From Vulgatibacter sp035565615 (GTDB lineage: Bacteria; Myxococcota; Myxococcia; Myxococcales; Vulgatibacteraceae): a DNA stretch of 64,000 nucleotides. Position 1 is the stretch's first letter. Every line of letters starts with the position of its first letter. The position numbers and the translations under genes are program-made. The stretch lies in NCBI GenBank assembly GCA_035565615.1, contig DATMSB010000114.1, forward strand, positions 5,585 through 69,584. Reading direction: 5' to 3'. The notes under the pieces are model-generated. The model saw only the letters and a program-made list of their open reading frames with translations. It was not told the origin of the DNA and searched no databases. Below, piece after piece: positions 53,339-62,341 of the stretch.

Positions 53339-54277
53339 TTACTGGTAGGTCGCCACCACGATCGACACGAAGGTGGGCCCGCACGGGCCGTTCGAGTTGA
53401 AGTACATCTTCGTGCCCGAGTGGCGGATGTGCCAGTTGTCCACGAAGCGATCGTGGCCGGACTTCAGCGGCCCGCTGATCTCGATCTCCGGATCGAAGGG
53501 TCCGAACAGCGGGGAGTCGAGGGCGTAGATCTGCACCTCGTCGAAGGCCCTGCCGCAGCTCTGCCGATCCCGCTGCTTGTACCAGCACTGGGGGACGAAC
53601 CCGAGGGTGGGGCCGCCGAACGGCAGCGCGGTGAGCTCGGCGCTGCCGGGCGGATGGTCGGAGTACGACCGGTACAGCGCGGCGGCGTTGCCGCCGGTGT
53701 CGAGGACGGTCCAGTCCCCCTCCTGGTAGAGCTCGACCTCCCGGAGGAGCTCCAGCGTCTCGTCGATCTTCACCGTGAAGCGGACGTGGATCCACTGCTG
53801 CTCCTCGTCGACGTCGTCGCAGAGGTACTTGGGCTTCTCGCCCGGATCGCCGATGTCGGGATTCGGATCGCGCCCCGGGTTCTCCGGATCCAGGACGGGC
53901 TCGTGTCGGCAGACGCCGACCAGGTCGTCCTCGAGCTTGTAGATCCAGCCCTCGAACCTGCTGTCGGTGCCCCACTCCGGGTCGGAGACGCCGGCGAACA
54001 TCTCGGCGTTCGCCAGGACGCCGGACGTGCGCGAGCGGTCCTCGAGCTCGCACTCGTCGCCCTCGAACTCCCAGCCACCACCGCCGTCGCCGCCGGTGCC
54101 ACCGGTGCCGCCGCTGCCGCCGCTGCCGCCGGTCCCACCGTCGCCGCCCGCTCCTCCGGTGGAGGGGCCGCTGCCGCCGGAGCCGCCGCCGCCGTCGTCG
54201 TCCGAGGAGCAGGCCGAGGCCAGGGCGACGAGGGACACGGCGAGCGCCGCCGCCATGAGAATTCGGTTCAGTCGCAT
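53339..54277 (-). CDS. Gly-rich secreted lipoprotein of unknown function
   Basis: 312 residues. Signal peptide with lipobox LASAC, followed by SSDDDGGGG and a Gly/Ser/Thr linker of about 50 residues to residue 72, and then a soluble domain with six Cys (probable disulfides) and no recognised family. The linker type is characteristic of myxobacterial lipoproteins. ATG at 54277 precedes the signal; the frame is open slightly further upstream. Convergent with the dehydrogenase gene. Confidence 0.72.
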   Translation of the reverse strand: MRLNRILMAAALAVSLVALASACSSDDDGGGGSGGSGPSTGGAGGDGGTGGSGGSGGTGGTGGDGGGGWEFEGDECELEDRSRTSGVLANAEMFAGVSDPEWGTDSRFEGWIYKLEDDLVGVCRHEPVLDPENPGRDPNPDIGDPGEKPKYLCDDVDEEQQWIHVRFTVKIDETLELLREVELYQEGDWTVLDTGGNAAALYRSYSDHPPGSAELTALPFGGPTLGFVPQCWYKQRDRQSCGRAFDEVQIYALDSPLFGPFDPEIEISGPLKSGHDRFVDNWHIRHSGTKMYFNSNGPCGPTFVSIVVATYQ

Positions 54278-54380
54278 GTCCGCTGCATCCTTTGCTGGGG
54301 ATTCGTCCCTTTCTACACCAGCCGTCGCCGCTGCCCAAGGGGGCCGGCGTCTGGTAAGAGACGGCCCGGAGGCGGAGGCG

Positions 54381-54929
54381 ATGTCGATCTCGGAAGAAGT
54401 GGCGAGGCGCGCCCGCGCGGTGAGGCTCCTGGTCCTCGACGTGGACGGCGTCCTCACCGACGGATCCCTGTATTACGGACCCCAGGGCGAGGAGCTGAAG
54501 CGCTTCGACGTCAAGGACGGGCACGGGATCGTGCTCTGGCGCGAGCTGGGGAACCCCACCGCGATCCTCACCGCGCGCAGCTCCGCGATCGTCGCCACCC
54601 GGGCCGCCGAACTGGGGATCCGCCACGTGCTGCAGGGGCAGCGCGACAAGGGCAGGGGCTTCGACAGGCTGCTCGAGCAGGCCGGCGTGCGGGCCGAGGA
54701 GGTCGCGTACATCGGCGACGACATCAACGACGTCCCCGTCCTGCGCCGGGCGGGCTTCGCCGCCACCCCGGCCGACGGCGTGCCGGAGGTGCGCGAATAC
54801 GTGCACTACGTGTGCAAGGCGGGAGGCGGGAGGGGCGCGATCCGCGAGGTCTGCGAGCTGCTGATCCGGGCGCAGGGGCGGTGGGACGAGGCGACGGCGA
54901 GGTTCTTCGCCGAGCGGGCGGGGGCTTGA
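54381..54929 (+). CDS. kdsC: 3-deoxy-8-phosphooctulonate phosphatase (KdsC)
   Basis: 182 residues. HAD phosphatase of class C0: LLVLDVDGVLTDGSLYYG (DxD nucleophile), ILTARSS, and YIGDDINDVPVLRRAG. Removes phosphate from KDO-8-P. GGAGG just before the ATG 54381. It is translationally coupled to the acyltransferase gene downstream (TTG overlapping its stop). Confidence 0.93.
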   Translation: MSISEEVARRARAVRLLVLDVDGVLTDGSLYYGPQGEELKRFDVKDGHGIVLWRELGNPTAILTARSSAIVATRAAELGIRHVLQGQRDKGRGFDRLLEQAGVRAEEVAYIGDDINDVPVLRRAGFAATPADGVPEVREYVHYVCKAGGGRGAIREVCELLIRAQGRWDEATARFFAERAGA

Positions 54930-55873
54930 GCAGATCGGCCGCGCCGCCGCTGCGCAAGCGGGTGAAGCGCGCGGTGCGCACCTGGCTCGTGCGCGCCCTG
55001 CTCCTGGTCCTGCGGCTCCTGCCGCTGCGCCTCGCCCTCGCGCTGGGGCGCGCCGGCGGCGGGATGGCGTACCGGATCCTGGGCGGCCAGCGGCGGCTGG
55101 CGCTGGAGCACCTGGCCATCGCGTTCCCGGACCTGCCCGAGGCCGAGCGGGAGCGGATCGCACGGGAGAGCTTCCGCTCCCTGGGTGAGCTGGCGATGGA
55201 GGTGGCGCAGATCCGAAAGCTCGACCGGCGGATCGATCGCTACGTGGAACTCGGCCCCGAGGCGGCGGCGGTGCTCGACGGCGCGCGCCGCGGAAACGGC
55301 GTGGTGGCGGTGACCGGCCACATCGGCAACTGGGAGCTCCTCTTCCGCCGGATCGTGAGGAGCGGGCGGCCGGCGTACGCGGTGGGGGCGGAGCTCTCCC
55401 ACGGCGGCCTGACGGCGATCGTGGAGCGGATCCGCGGCCCCGGCCTCACCATCTGGCGGGGCGCCCCGGGCTCGTCCCGCAAGCTCCTCCGCGCGTTCCG
55501 AGAGGACGCCTACCTGGCGATGCTCATCGACCAGGACACCAAGGTGCAGGGGGTTTTCGTGCCGTTCTTCGGCCGGCTGGCCCACACGCCCCGGGCCGCG
55601 GCGGATCTGGCCCGGCGCACGGGGGCCGGGGTGGTGACGGTGTTCATCCACCGGAAGGCCGAGGGCGGCCACCGGATCACCGCCAGGCGGATCGATTGGG
55701 AGCCGACCGAGGATGCGGACGCCGACGCGATCGCGCTCACGGCGGAGATGACGGCGGCGATCGAGGCCGAGATCCGCGCGGTGCCCCACGAGTGGGTGTG
55801 GATGCACCGCCGCTGGAAGACCCGGCCGGAGGCGACGGATCAGAATGGCGCCTCATCTCGCGTGGTTGCTTAG
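54926..55873 (+). CDS. Lauroyl/LpxL-type lysophospholipid acyltransferase
   Basis: 315 residues. N-terminal hydrophobic basic helix (LVRALLLVLRLLPLRLALALG) and the HxxxxE acyltransferase motif in TGHIGNWEL, then IDQDTKVQGVFVPFFGRLA, typical of LpxL/HtrB late acyltransferases that add secondary acyl chains to KDO-lipid A. The TTG start at 54926 overlaps the kdsC stop, supporting a joint LPS role. Acyl preference not predictable. Confidence 0.86.
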   Translation: MSRSAAPPLRKRVKRAVRTWLVRALLLVLRLLPLRLALALGRAGGGMAYRILGGQRRLALEHLAIAFPDLPEAERERIARESFRSLGELAMEVAQIRKLDRRIDRYVELGPEAAAVLDGARRGNGVVAVTGHIGNWELLFRRIVRSGRPAYAVGAELSHGGLTAIVERIRGPGLTIWRGAPGSSRKLLRAFREDAYLAMLIDQDTKVQGVFVPFFGRLAHTPRAAADLARRTGAGVVTVFIHRKAEGGHRITARRIDWEPTEDADADAIALTAEMTAAIEAEIRAVPHEWVWMHRRWKTRPEATDQNGASSRVVA

Positions 55874-55942
55874 CAAGGACCATGCCCCGCCCTCGATGTG
55901 TTCTTTACCGGGGAGGGGCCGGATGCTACGGTTTGGCCACGC

Positions 55943-56530
55943 ATGTCGCCTGGAACAACTGAAATTCGGCGGTTTTTCGGGGCCGGCGCCGGGGTTGGCG
56001 CGGGTCTTGCGTCGGCGCTCGCGCTCGGGGCCTGCAGCCCTCCGTCCGGGCCGACGAGCCCCCCGCCGCCCGCCATCGTCCTCACCGACGTGACCCTGCG
56101 CCACTACCCGATGGAGGGGACGCCGCGCGTCGCCCATGCCGCGGAGGTGACCTTCGATCGGGAGACGGCCGAGCTCCACGCCGAGACGATCACCGCCCGG
56201 GTCCCGCCGTCGCCGGGGGTGAGGCGGGGCGGGGCGACGCTGACGGCTCCCTCGGGAGCGGGGGACGTCCATGGCAAGCGGGCGGAGGCCTTCGGCCGGA
56301 TCGTGGTCGAGACCGGGGCGGGCGACAGGGCCGAGACGGAGGGCGCGGTCTGGGACGCGGAGGCCGATCTGCTCACGGGGGAGGCGCCCCTGCAGGTGAG
56401 CGGTCCCGGGTACTCGATCGACGGCCGCTCGTTCCGGCTCCACGTGGGCGAGCAGCGCCTCGAGCTAGGGGGAGGGGTGGAGGCCCACACCCGCGCCACC
56501 CCGGACACCCGGCTGCGGGAGGCGGAGTGA
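55943..56530 (+). CDS. lptC: LptC-like LPS export lipoprotein
   Basis: 195 residues. N-terminal signal (FFGAGAGVGAGLASALALGACS) with an apparent lipobox LGAC, unusual because E. coli LptC has a membrane anchor. The C-terminal domain shows LptC-type beta-jellyroll strands (ETAELHAETITARV, AEAFGRIVVETGAG, AVWDAEADLLTGEAPL). Identification rests partly on position: lptA follows with a TGATG overlap, then lptB. Confidence 0.72.
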   Translation: MSPGTTEIRRFFGAGAGVGAGLASALALGACSPPSGPTSPPPPAIVLTDVTLRHYPMEGTPRVAHAAEVTFDRETAELHAETITARVPPSPGVRRGGATLTAPSGAGDVHGKRAEAFGRIVVETGAGDRAETEGAVWDAEADLLTGEAPLQVSGPGYSIDGRSFRLHVGEQRLELGGGVEAHTRATPDTRLREAE

Positions 56531-57399
56531 TGCGCGCGGCGCTCCTCCTCGCCCTCCTGGCGTCGACCTCGAGCGAGGCGGTCGAGGAGGCCCGGGCCAT
56601 GGCGCCCCAGGAGATCGACCTGGTGAGCGAGACGCTCGTGGTGGAGCACAAGCTGCACCGGGCGACCTTCGGCGGAGGCGTGATCGCCACCCGCGGCGAC
56701 CTCGAGGTGCGCTGCCCCACCGTGGTGGCGCACTACGACAAGCGGGCGAAGATCCGCGAGGTGGTCTGCGAGGGCCCGGTGTCCGCGACCCAGGGCGGAA
56801 AGACGATGACCTCGCAGGCGGGCTCCTTCGATAACGCCACGGGCATGCTCCACCTCGAAGGCGGCACCACGCTCGTCGAGGCGGGCCGCCGCTTCTCCGG
56901 CGAGCGGCTGGACTTCGACGTGGGGACGAGCCTCGCCACGCTCTCGCGCGGCCAGGCGGACCTGCCCGGCTCCGAGGACCTGGGGCCGCTCCGCACCGAG
57001 GACGTGGCGCCCTTCCGGATCACGGCGGACAAGGTGACCCACGACTTCGACGAGCGCCGCACCACCTTCGCCGGCAACGTGGAGGCGACCCGCGGCGACC
57101 TCGTCATGCGGGCGAGCCGCCTGGTGGTGGTGGGCGCCGGCGACGGCAAGGTCGAGCGGGCGTGGACGGAGGGCGGCCCGGTGCGGGTGGAACAGGGGGA
57201 GCGACGCGGCTCGGCCCGGCGCGGCACCTTCCTGGGCGGCGGGCAGCGGCTGGTCCTCGAGGGCGATCCGGTGGTGACGGAGCGGGACTCTTCGCTGCGC
57301 GGAGATCGGGTGATCTTCCACGTGGGCGAGGGCCGCGTGGAGGTGGAGCGGCCGCGGGCGGTCTTCCCCCTCGACCGGGCGAGGAGGGCAGGGGAATGA
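56530..57399 (+). CDS. lptA: LptA/OstA-like periplasmic LPS transport protein, two OstA repeats
   Basis: 289 residues, longer than E. coli LptA (185). Signal peptide MRAALLLALLASTSSEA, then two LptA-type domains each with the pattern of FxGxVxATRGDLxxRxxxLVV (about 40-150 and 160-280). Forms part of the bridge carrying LPS across the periplasm. The start is taken as ATG 56530 in TGATG overlap with lptC; a GTG at 56527 is an alternative. Confidence 0.87.
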   Translation: MRAALLLALLASTSSEAVEEARAMAPQEIDLVSETLVVEHKLHRATFGGGVIATRGDLEVRCPTVVAHYDKRAKIREVVCEGPVSATQGGKTMTSQAGSFDNATGMLHLEGGTTLVEAGRRFSGERLDFDVGTSLATLSRGQADLPGSEDLGPLRTEDVAPFRITADKVTHDFDERRTTFAGNVEATRGDLVMRASRLVVVGAGDGKVERAWTEGGPVRVEQGERRGSARRGTFLGGGQRLVLEGDPVVTERDSSLRGDRVIFHVGEGRVEVERPRAVFPLDRARRAGE

Positions 57400-58151
57400 G
57401 CGCCGTCGCGACCCTGCCCGGGCGCCCGCTCCTGCGCGCCGAAGGGCTGGTGAAGATCTACCGCGGCAGGCGCGTGGTGGACGGCGTCACCCTGCACGTG
57501 GAGCCGGGGGAGGTGGTCGGGCTCCTGGGCCCCAACGGCGCCGGCAAGTCCACCACCTTCAACATGGTGGTGGGGATGGTGCGGCCCGACGCCGGGCGGG
57601 TGGGCCTGGGGGACGTCGACCTCACCAACGAGCCCATGTTCCGGCGGGCCCGGGCGGGGATCGGCTACCTCCCCCAGGAGGCGTCGATCTTCCGCAAGCT
57701 CACCGTGCGGGAGAACTTTCTCGCGGTGCTCGAGCGCATGCCGGTGTCCAAGGCCGAGCGGCTGGCGGCGAGCGACGAGCTCCTCGAGGAGTTCGGCCTG
57801 CAGAAGGTGGCCGACTCGCTGGGGGAGACGCTGTCGGGGGGCGAGCGGAGGCGCTGCGAGATCGCGCGCTCGCTCATCCCGCGGCCGACCTTCATGCTCT
57901 TCGACGAGCCGTTCGCCGGCGTGGATCCGATCAACGTGGGCGAGATCCAGAAGCAGATCGCCGACCTGAAGCGGCGGGGGCTCGGCGTGCTCATCACCGA
58001 CCACAGCGTGCGCGACACGCTGGGGATCTGCGATCGGGCCTACATCATCGCGTCGGGGAGGATCCTCGAGGAGGGCACGCCGGCGCAGGTCGCGGCGAGC
58101 GAGAGGGCGAGGTCGACGTACCTGGGAGAGAAGTTCCGGCTGGATTCGTGA
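57396..58151 (+). CDS. lptB: LPS export ABC transporter ATPase LptB
   Basis: 251 residues. Walker A GPNGAGKSTT, signature LSGGERRRCEIARSL, Walker B MLFDEPFAGVDP and switch His in ITDHSV, all as in LptB. Drives LPS extraction with LptFG, which are not in the window. ATG at 57396 overlaps the lptA stop by ATGA. 38 bases upstream of rpoN, the widespread lptB-rpoN order. Confidence 0.96.
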   Translation: MSAVATLPGRPLLRAEGLVKIYRGRRVVDGVTLHVEPGEVVGLLGPNGAGKSTTFNMVVGMVRPDAGRVGLGDVDLTNEPMFRRARAGIGYLPQEASIFRKLTVRENFLAVLERMPVSKAERLAASDELLEEFGLQKVADSLGETLSGGERRRCEIARSLIPRPTFMLFDEPFAGVDPINVGEIQKQIADLKRRGLGVLITDHSVRDTLGICDRAYIIASGRILEEGTPAQVAASERARSTYLGEKFRLDS

Positions 58152-58189
58152 GGCGCTTCGCACTGGAGAGATTCGTTCAAGGGTAGGAG

Positions 58190-59707
58190 ATGTCGTTCGA
58201 GCTCAAGCAGCACCTGAAGATGTCGCAGCAACTGGTGATGACCCCCCAGTTGCAGCAGGCGATCAAGCTCCTGCAGCTCTCGCGGCTGGAGCTGGAGTCC
58301 CTGATCCGCGACGAGATCGAACAGAACCCGCTGCTCGAGGAGCCGACGACCACCGACGCGGACGACCGCGAGGAGGCGGCGCAGGAGCTGACGTCGATCG
58401 AGCGCTTCGTGGAGCAGGAGGGTGCCGCGCTCGAGGCGGATCCGGACCGGTCGGAGGAGGTGAAGGGGGACGGCCAGAACGAGATCGACTGGAACGACTA
58501 CCTCAACAGCTACCAGCTCTCGCCGACGACGCCGTCGAACAAGAACCTCTCCGACGAGCTGCCCCCCTTCGAGGCGAACCTCACCCGCGGGACCTCGCTG
58601 ACCGAGCACCTCGCCGAGCAGATCCGGCACCTGCCGCTCACCGACGACGAGAAGAAGGTGGCGGCACTCATCGTCGGCAACCTCGACGACGACGGCTACT
58701 TCCGGATGGAGGACGTCGAGGGGGATCCGCTGATCCAGGTGGCCTCCGACGCGGGGGTCGGCCTCGCGGTGGCGGCGGGCACGCTGGCCAAGCTGCAGAA
58801 GCTGGATCCGCTCGGCGTCTGCGCCCGCGACCTCCAGGAGTGCCTGCTCATCCAGGCGCGGGCGTGGGGCGAGGAGGGGAGCCTGGTCGGCACGATCATC
58901 CGCCGGCACCTCAAGCACCTCGAGTCGCGAAACCGCGCCGCGCTCGTGAAGGACCTGGCCAAGGAGTGGACCGGGGACAAGGAGGAGCTCGAGGCGGAGG
59001 TGACCGAGGCGCTGAAGACGATCGCCGAGATGGAGCCGAAGCCGGCACGCCACTTCGTCACCGACGATCCGCAGTACATCACCCCGGACGTCTACGTGCA
59101 CAAGGTCGGCGACGAATACGTGGTGGTGGTGAACGACGACGGCTTATCGAAGCTGCGGATCAGCAACCACTACCGGGACGCCCTGCGCAACGGGGACGCC
59201 AAGTCCGCCGGCTCGAAGGAGTTCATCCAGGAGAAGCTGCGGTCGGCGATGTGGCTCATCCGCTCGATTCACCAGCGCCAGCGCACCATCCACAAGGTCA
59301 CCGAGTCGATCGTCAAGTTCCAGCGGGACTTCCTGGACCACGGCGTGGCGCACCTGAAGCCGCTCATCCTCAAGGATGTGGCGGAAGACATCGAGATGCA
59401 CGAGTCGACCGTCTCCCGGGTGACGACCAACAAGTACGTGCACACGCCCCAGGGGATCTTCGAGCTGAAGTACTTCTTCAACTCCTCCATCCCGAAGACA
59501 GGGGGCGACGAGGTCGCGAGCGAGGCGGTCAAGGCGGCCATCAAGCGGCTCGTGGCGTCGGAGGGGTCGGCCAAGGCGCCGTACTCCGACCAGAAGCTCG
59601 TGGAGCTGCTCCGCGAGGAGAACATCCAGATCGCGCGGCGCACGGTCGCCAAGTACCGCGAGGAGCTGGGGATCCTCCCCTCGAGCAAGCGCCGCCGGCT
59701 CTTCTGA
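58190..59707 (+). CDS. rpoN: RNA polymerase sigma-54 factor
   Basis: 505 residues. Region I with Gln/Leu-rich MSQQLVMTPQLQQAIKLLQL; acidic region II; core-binding and DNA-binding region III with HESTVSRVTTNKYVHTPQG (HTH) and the RpoN box ARRTVAKYRE near the C-terminus. Recognises -24/-12 promoters and depends on enhancer-binding proteins. GGTAGGAG precedes the ATG. Sits after lptB, but hpf, normally the next gene, is absent. Confidence 0.97.
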   Translation: MSFELKQHLKMSQQLVMTPQLQQAIKLLQLSRLELESLIRDEIEQNPLLEEPTTTDADDREEAAQELTSIERFVEQEGAALEADPDRSEEVKGDGQNEIDWNDYLNSYQLSPTTPSNKNLSDELPPFEANLTRGTSLTEHLAEQIRHLPLTDDEKKVAALIVGNLDDDGYFRMEDVEGDPLIQVASDAGVGLAVAAGTLAKLQKLDPLGVCARDLQECLLIQARAWGEEGSLVGTIIRRHLKHLESRNRAALVKDLAKEWTGDKEELEAEVTEALKTIAEMEPKPARHFVTDDPQYITPDVYVHKVGDEYVVVVNDDGLSKLRISNHYRDALRNGDAKSAGSKEFIQEKLRSAMWLIRSIHQRQRTIHKVTESIVKFQRDFLDHGVAHLKPLILKDVAEDIEMHESTVSRVTTNKYVHTPQGIFELKYFFNSSIPKTGGDEVASEAVKAAIKRLVASEGSAKAPYSDQKLVELLREENIQIARRTVAKYREELGILPSSKRRRLF

Positions 59708-59836
59708 CGGCCGGCGCCGTCCGGGGCCGGGCGGAGTGAGCCCTGGCGTTCCGCGGAAGGGTGTGGGAGGGCTTGATCGGGCGGCGCCCGGAGGTGTAGG
59801 ACCGCCGCTTCTCCCCCCGGCCCGGGATCCCAGCTC

Positions 59837-60298
59837 ATGACGATCTCCGACTTCCTCAGCCCCGACGCCGTGATCGCCGACCTGGTCGGGGAGCGGAAGC
59901 GCGACGTCCTCGCCGAGCTCTGCGCGCCGATCGCGAGGCGCTTCCCCGGGGTCGGTCAGGAGCGGCTCCTCTCGGTGCTCGAGGAGCGGGAGAGGCTCGG
60001 CTCCACCGGCATCGGCGACGGGGTGGCCATCCCCCACGGCAAGCTGGCGGGGCTGCCGGGGCTGGTGGCGACCTTCGGACGCTCGGCGGCGGGGGTGGAC
60101 TTCGATGCGTTGGACGGCAGGCCCTCGCATCTGTTCTTCGCCCTGTTCGCCCCCGAGAGCTCGGCGGGCATCCACCTGAAGGCGCTGGCGAGGATCAGCC
60201 GGCTCCTGAAGAGCGCCGAGCTGCGCTCGCGGATCATGGCGGCGAAGGACGCCAAGGCGATTTATGACCTACTCACTGCGGAAGACGAGTCCCGCTAA
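59837..60298 (+). CDS. ptsN: PTS IIA-like nitrogen regulatory protein (PtsN)
   Basis: 153 residues. EIIA-Ntr fold with the phosphorylated His67 in DGVAIPHGKL. The last part has LKALARISRLLKSAELRS. Acts in regulation, not sugar transport. 129 bases after rpoN and directly before the response regulator gene, whose ribosome binding site begins right at its stop. Confidence 0.93.
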   Translation: MTISDFLSPDAVIADLVGERKRDVLAELCAPIARRFPGVGQERLLSVLEERERLGSTGIGDGVAIPHGKLAGLPGLVATFGRSAAGVDFDALDGRPSHLFFALFAPESSAGIHLKALARISRLLKSAELRSRIMAAKDAKAIYDLLTAEDESR

Positions 60299-60310
60299 TT
60301 GGAGGTGTTG

Positions 60311-62293
60311 GTGACAGCATCGAGCGCGAGCCTCGCAGGCCGTGTCCTCCTCATCGACGACGACCAGAACTTCCACCCGCTGGTGGGCAAGGTGGTCGAG
60401 TCGCTCGGGCACTCGTTCGTCGCGGTCCGCTCCGGCGAGGAGGGGCTGCAACGGATCGAGTCGGCGCTCCCGCGGGCGCTGATCCTGGACGGCCTCCTCC
60501 CCGGGATGCGGGGCGAGGACGTGGCCAAGCGCCTGCGGAAGAAGTACTCGTCGGAGCAGCTCCCCATCGTCTTCGTCACCGCGTTCTACCGGGACATCAA
60601 GAGCTACAAGTTCCTCACGAACGAGTGCGGCGTGGACGCGCTCCTCCACAAGCCGCTCGTCCCCGACCAGCTCCGGGCGGTGCTCTCGCAGATCCTCGAG
60701 CCCACGCCCCTCGACGTCGAGATCGAGGTGGACACGGAGGGCCTGCGCCCGGACGACGAGGAGCACGCCGAGCTCCTGGCGGACTACCTCGCCGGCACCC
60801 GCGAGAAGATCGAGGGCATGCGCGCGGCGTTCCAGTCGCTCGGGGGATCCCAGGGGTTGCCGGCGCTGCGCTCCCTGCGGATGGACGCGCATCGCCTGCG
60901 CGGCTCCGGCACCTCCTTCGGCTTCCCGGAGATCACCAGGCTCGCAGGGGCGATCGAGGATCTGATCGATCGCGCCGGAGACGACCTGCTCCTGCCGGGG
61001 CCGCGCAAGGCGCAGCTCGATGGCCTGCTGGAGGCGCTGGACGGGAAGATCCAGGCCACCGTCGGCGCCGCGCCGATCGCCCTCTCGCGGGCGAGGGGCT
61101 GGCGGCCGAGGGTGCTGCTGGTGGAGACCGGGGGACCCCTGGTCGAGGAGATGGCCTCGATCGAGGACGACGCCCTGCGGCTCTGCGCCGACGTGGAGTC
61201 CGCCATCGAGGCGGCGATCGACGATCGGCCGGACGTGGTGGTGCTCGGGCCCGACGTGGGCGGCGCCGAGGCCTGCGCCCGGATGCGGGCGGCGGGCATC
61301 GGGCCGGTGGTGATGATGTCGCGGGGTGACTCCCTCGCCGAGCGGCTGATGGCCACGGAGGCGGGGGCCGTCGGCTACGTGGCACGCCCCCCCAACGTGG
61401 AGGGGCTGTTCCGGGTGGCCTCGATCTTCGCCAGGCCCAGGGTGGGCACGCGCATCGTCGTCGCGGGCGGGGAGCGGGTGGTGCTGACCGGGATCGCCGA
61501 GGCGCTGGCGCCCTTCGGCGTCGCGGTGGATCCGGCGCCGGAGCCGGACGAGATGCTGTCGCGGCTCGAGCGCCTGTCGCCCGCGCTGGTGGTGCTCGAC
61601 GTCGACTCCTGGAAGGTGGGCCCGCAGCTCCTGCGGGTGCAGCGCGCGGACCTTCGGCTGCGCAGCGTGCCGGTGGTGGCGCTGTCGAGCCAGGAGGAGC
61701 GGCGCGCGCTGCTCGAGGCGGGGGCGGTGGCGGTGATCCCCAAGCCCTTCGATCCGGAGGAGCTCGCCGCGGTGGTGGTCGCCCACCTCCTCCAGCGGCA
61801 GCACGCCGAGGCCTCCCGGGGGCGGGATCCGCTCACCGGGCTGTACGATCGCGCGTACCTGCGGCAGGTCCTGGAGCGCTCCGTGGCGCTGGCCCGGCGG
61901 GAGGGGCGCACGCTGGCGGTGGCGGGCGTCGACGCCAACGTGGAGCCGCTGCGCGAGCGGGCGGGCTCCCTGGTGGTGGACGAGGTGCTCTCCGCCTACG
62001 CCGCCCACCTCAAGTCGGCCTTCCGAGAGAGCGACGTGGTGGCCCGGATCGGGCCGGCCCGGTTCGCCGTGCTCCTCCACTCGGTGCGGCGCCTCGACGT
62101 CGAGCGGCTGATGGCACGGCAGCTCGAGGACTTCCGCAAGACCGACCTGGGGATCGAGGGCTTCGTGCCGGAGCCGGTAGGTGCCCTGGCGGCGTTCCCC
62201 GAGACGTCGATGGGGCCGGACGCGCTCCTGGAGAGCGTGGACGCCAAGTTGAACGCGGCGCTGCAGGGGAAGGCCCGGCCGCGGAGCCGGTGA
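60311..62293 (+). CDS. Multi-receiver/Hpt response regulator with degenerate GGDEF domain
   Basis: 660 residues. Receiver 1 (about 12-125) with LLIDDD, phospho-acceptor Asp in LILDGLLPG and Lys in LLHKPL. Hpt-like domain (about 150-250) with HRLRGSGTSFGFPEI. Receiver 2 (about 265-375) lacks the acceptor context but ends in a receiver-like VGYVARPPNVEGL. Receiver 3 (about 380-490) with Asp in LVVLDVDSWKVG and Lys in VIPKPFDPEEL. The last 160 residues follow the GGDEF fold (DPLTGLYDRAYLRQVLER, FRESDVVARI) but the active loop is GPARF, so it is catalytically dead. GTG at 60311 is chosen because GGAGG lies 5 bases before it; an upstream TTG overlaps the Shine-Dalgarno. Probably a phosphorelay node. 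Confidence 0.8.
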   Translation: MTASSASLAGRVLLIDDDQNFHPLVGKVVESLGHSFVAVRSGEEGLQRIESALPRALILDGLLPGMRGEDVAKRLRKKYSSEQLPIVFVTAFYRDIKSYKFLTNECGVDALLHKPLVPDQLRAVLSQILEPTPLDVEIEVDTEGLRPDDEEHAELLADYLAGTREKIEGMRAAFQSLGGSQGLPALRSLRMDAHRLRGSGTSFGFPEITRLAGAIEDLIDRAGDDLLLPGPRKAQLDGLLEALDGKIQATVGAAPIALSRARGWRPRVLLVETGGPLVEEMASIEDDALRLCADVESAIEAAIDDRPDVVVLGPDVGGAEACARMRAAGIGPVVMMSRGDSLAERLMATEAGAVGYVARPPNVEGLFRVASIFARPRVGTRIVVAGGERVVLTGIAEALAPFGVAVDPAPEPDEMLSRLERLSPALVVLDVDSWKVGPQLLRVQRADLRLRSVPVVALSSQEERRALLEAGAVAVIPKPFDPEELAAVVVAHLLQRQHAEASRGRDPLTGLYDRAYLRQVLERSVALARREGRTLAVAGVDANVEPLRERAGSLVVDEVLSAYAAHLKSAFRESDVVARIGPARFAVLLHSVRRLDVERLMARQLEDFRKTDLGIEGFVPEPVGALAAFPETSMGPDALLESVDAKLNAALQGKARPRSR

Positions 62294-62341
62294 GGGGGAG
62301 GTCCGGGGCGGGGCGAAAGGGGCCTCGTCCTCGCTCGCGGG

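Noticed and set aside
53967..54380. In-frame upstream extension of KdsC
   Set aside because: Extension is opposite the Gly-rich lipoprotein (Pro-rich shadow); ATG 54381 with GGAGG fits the family start.
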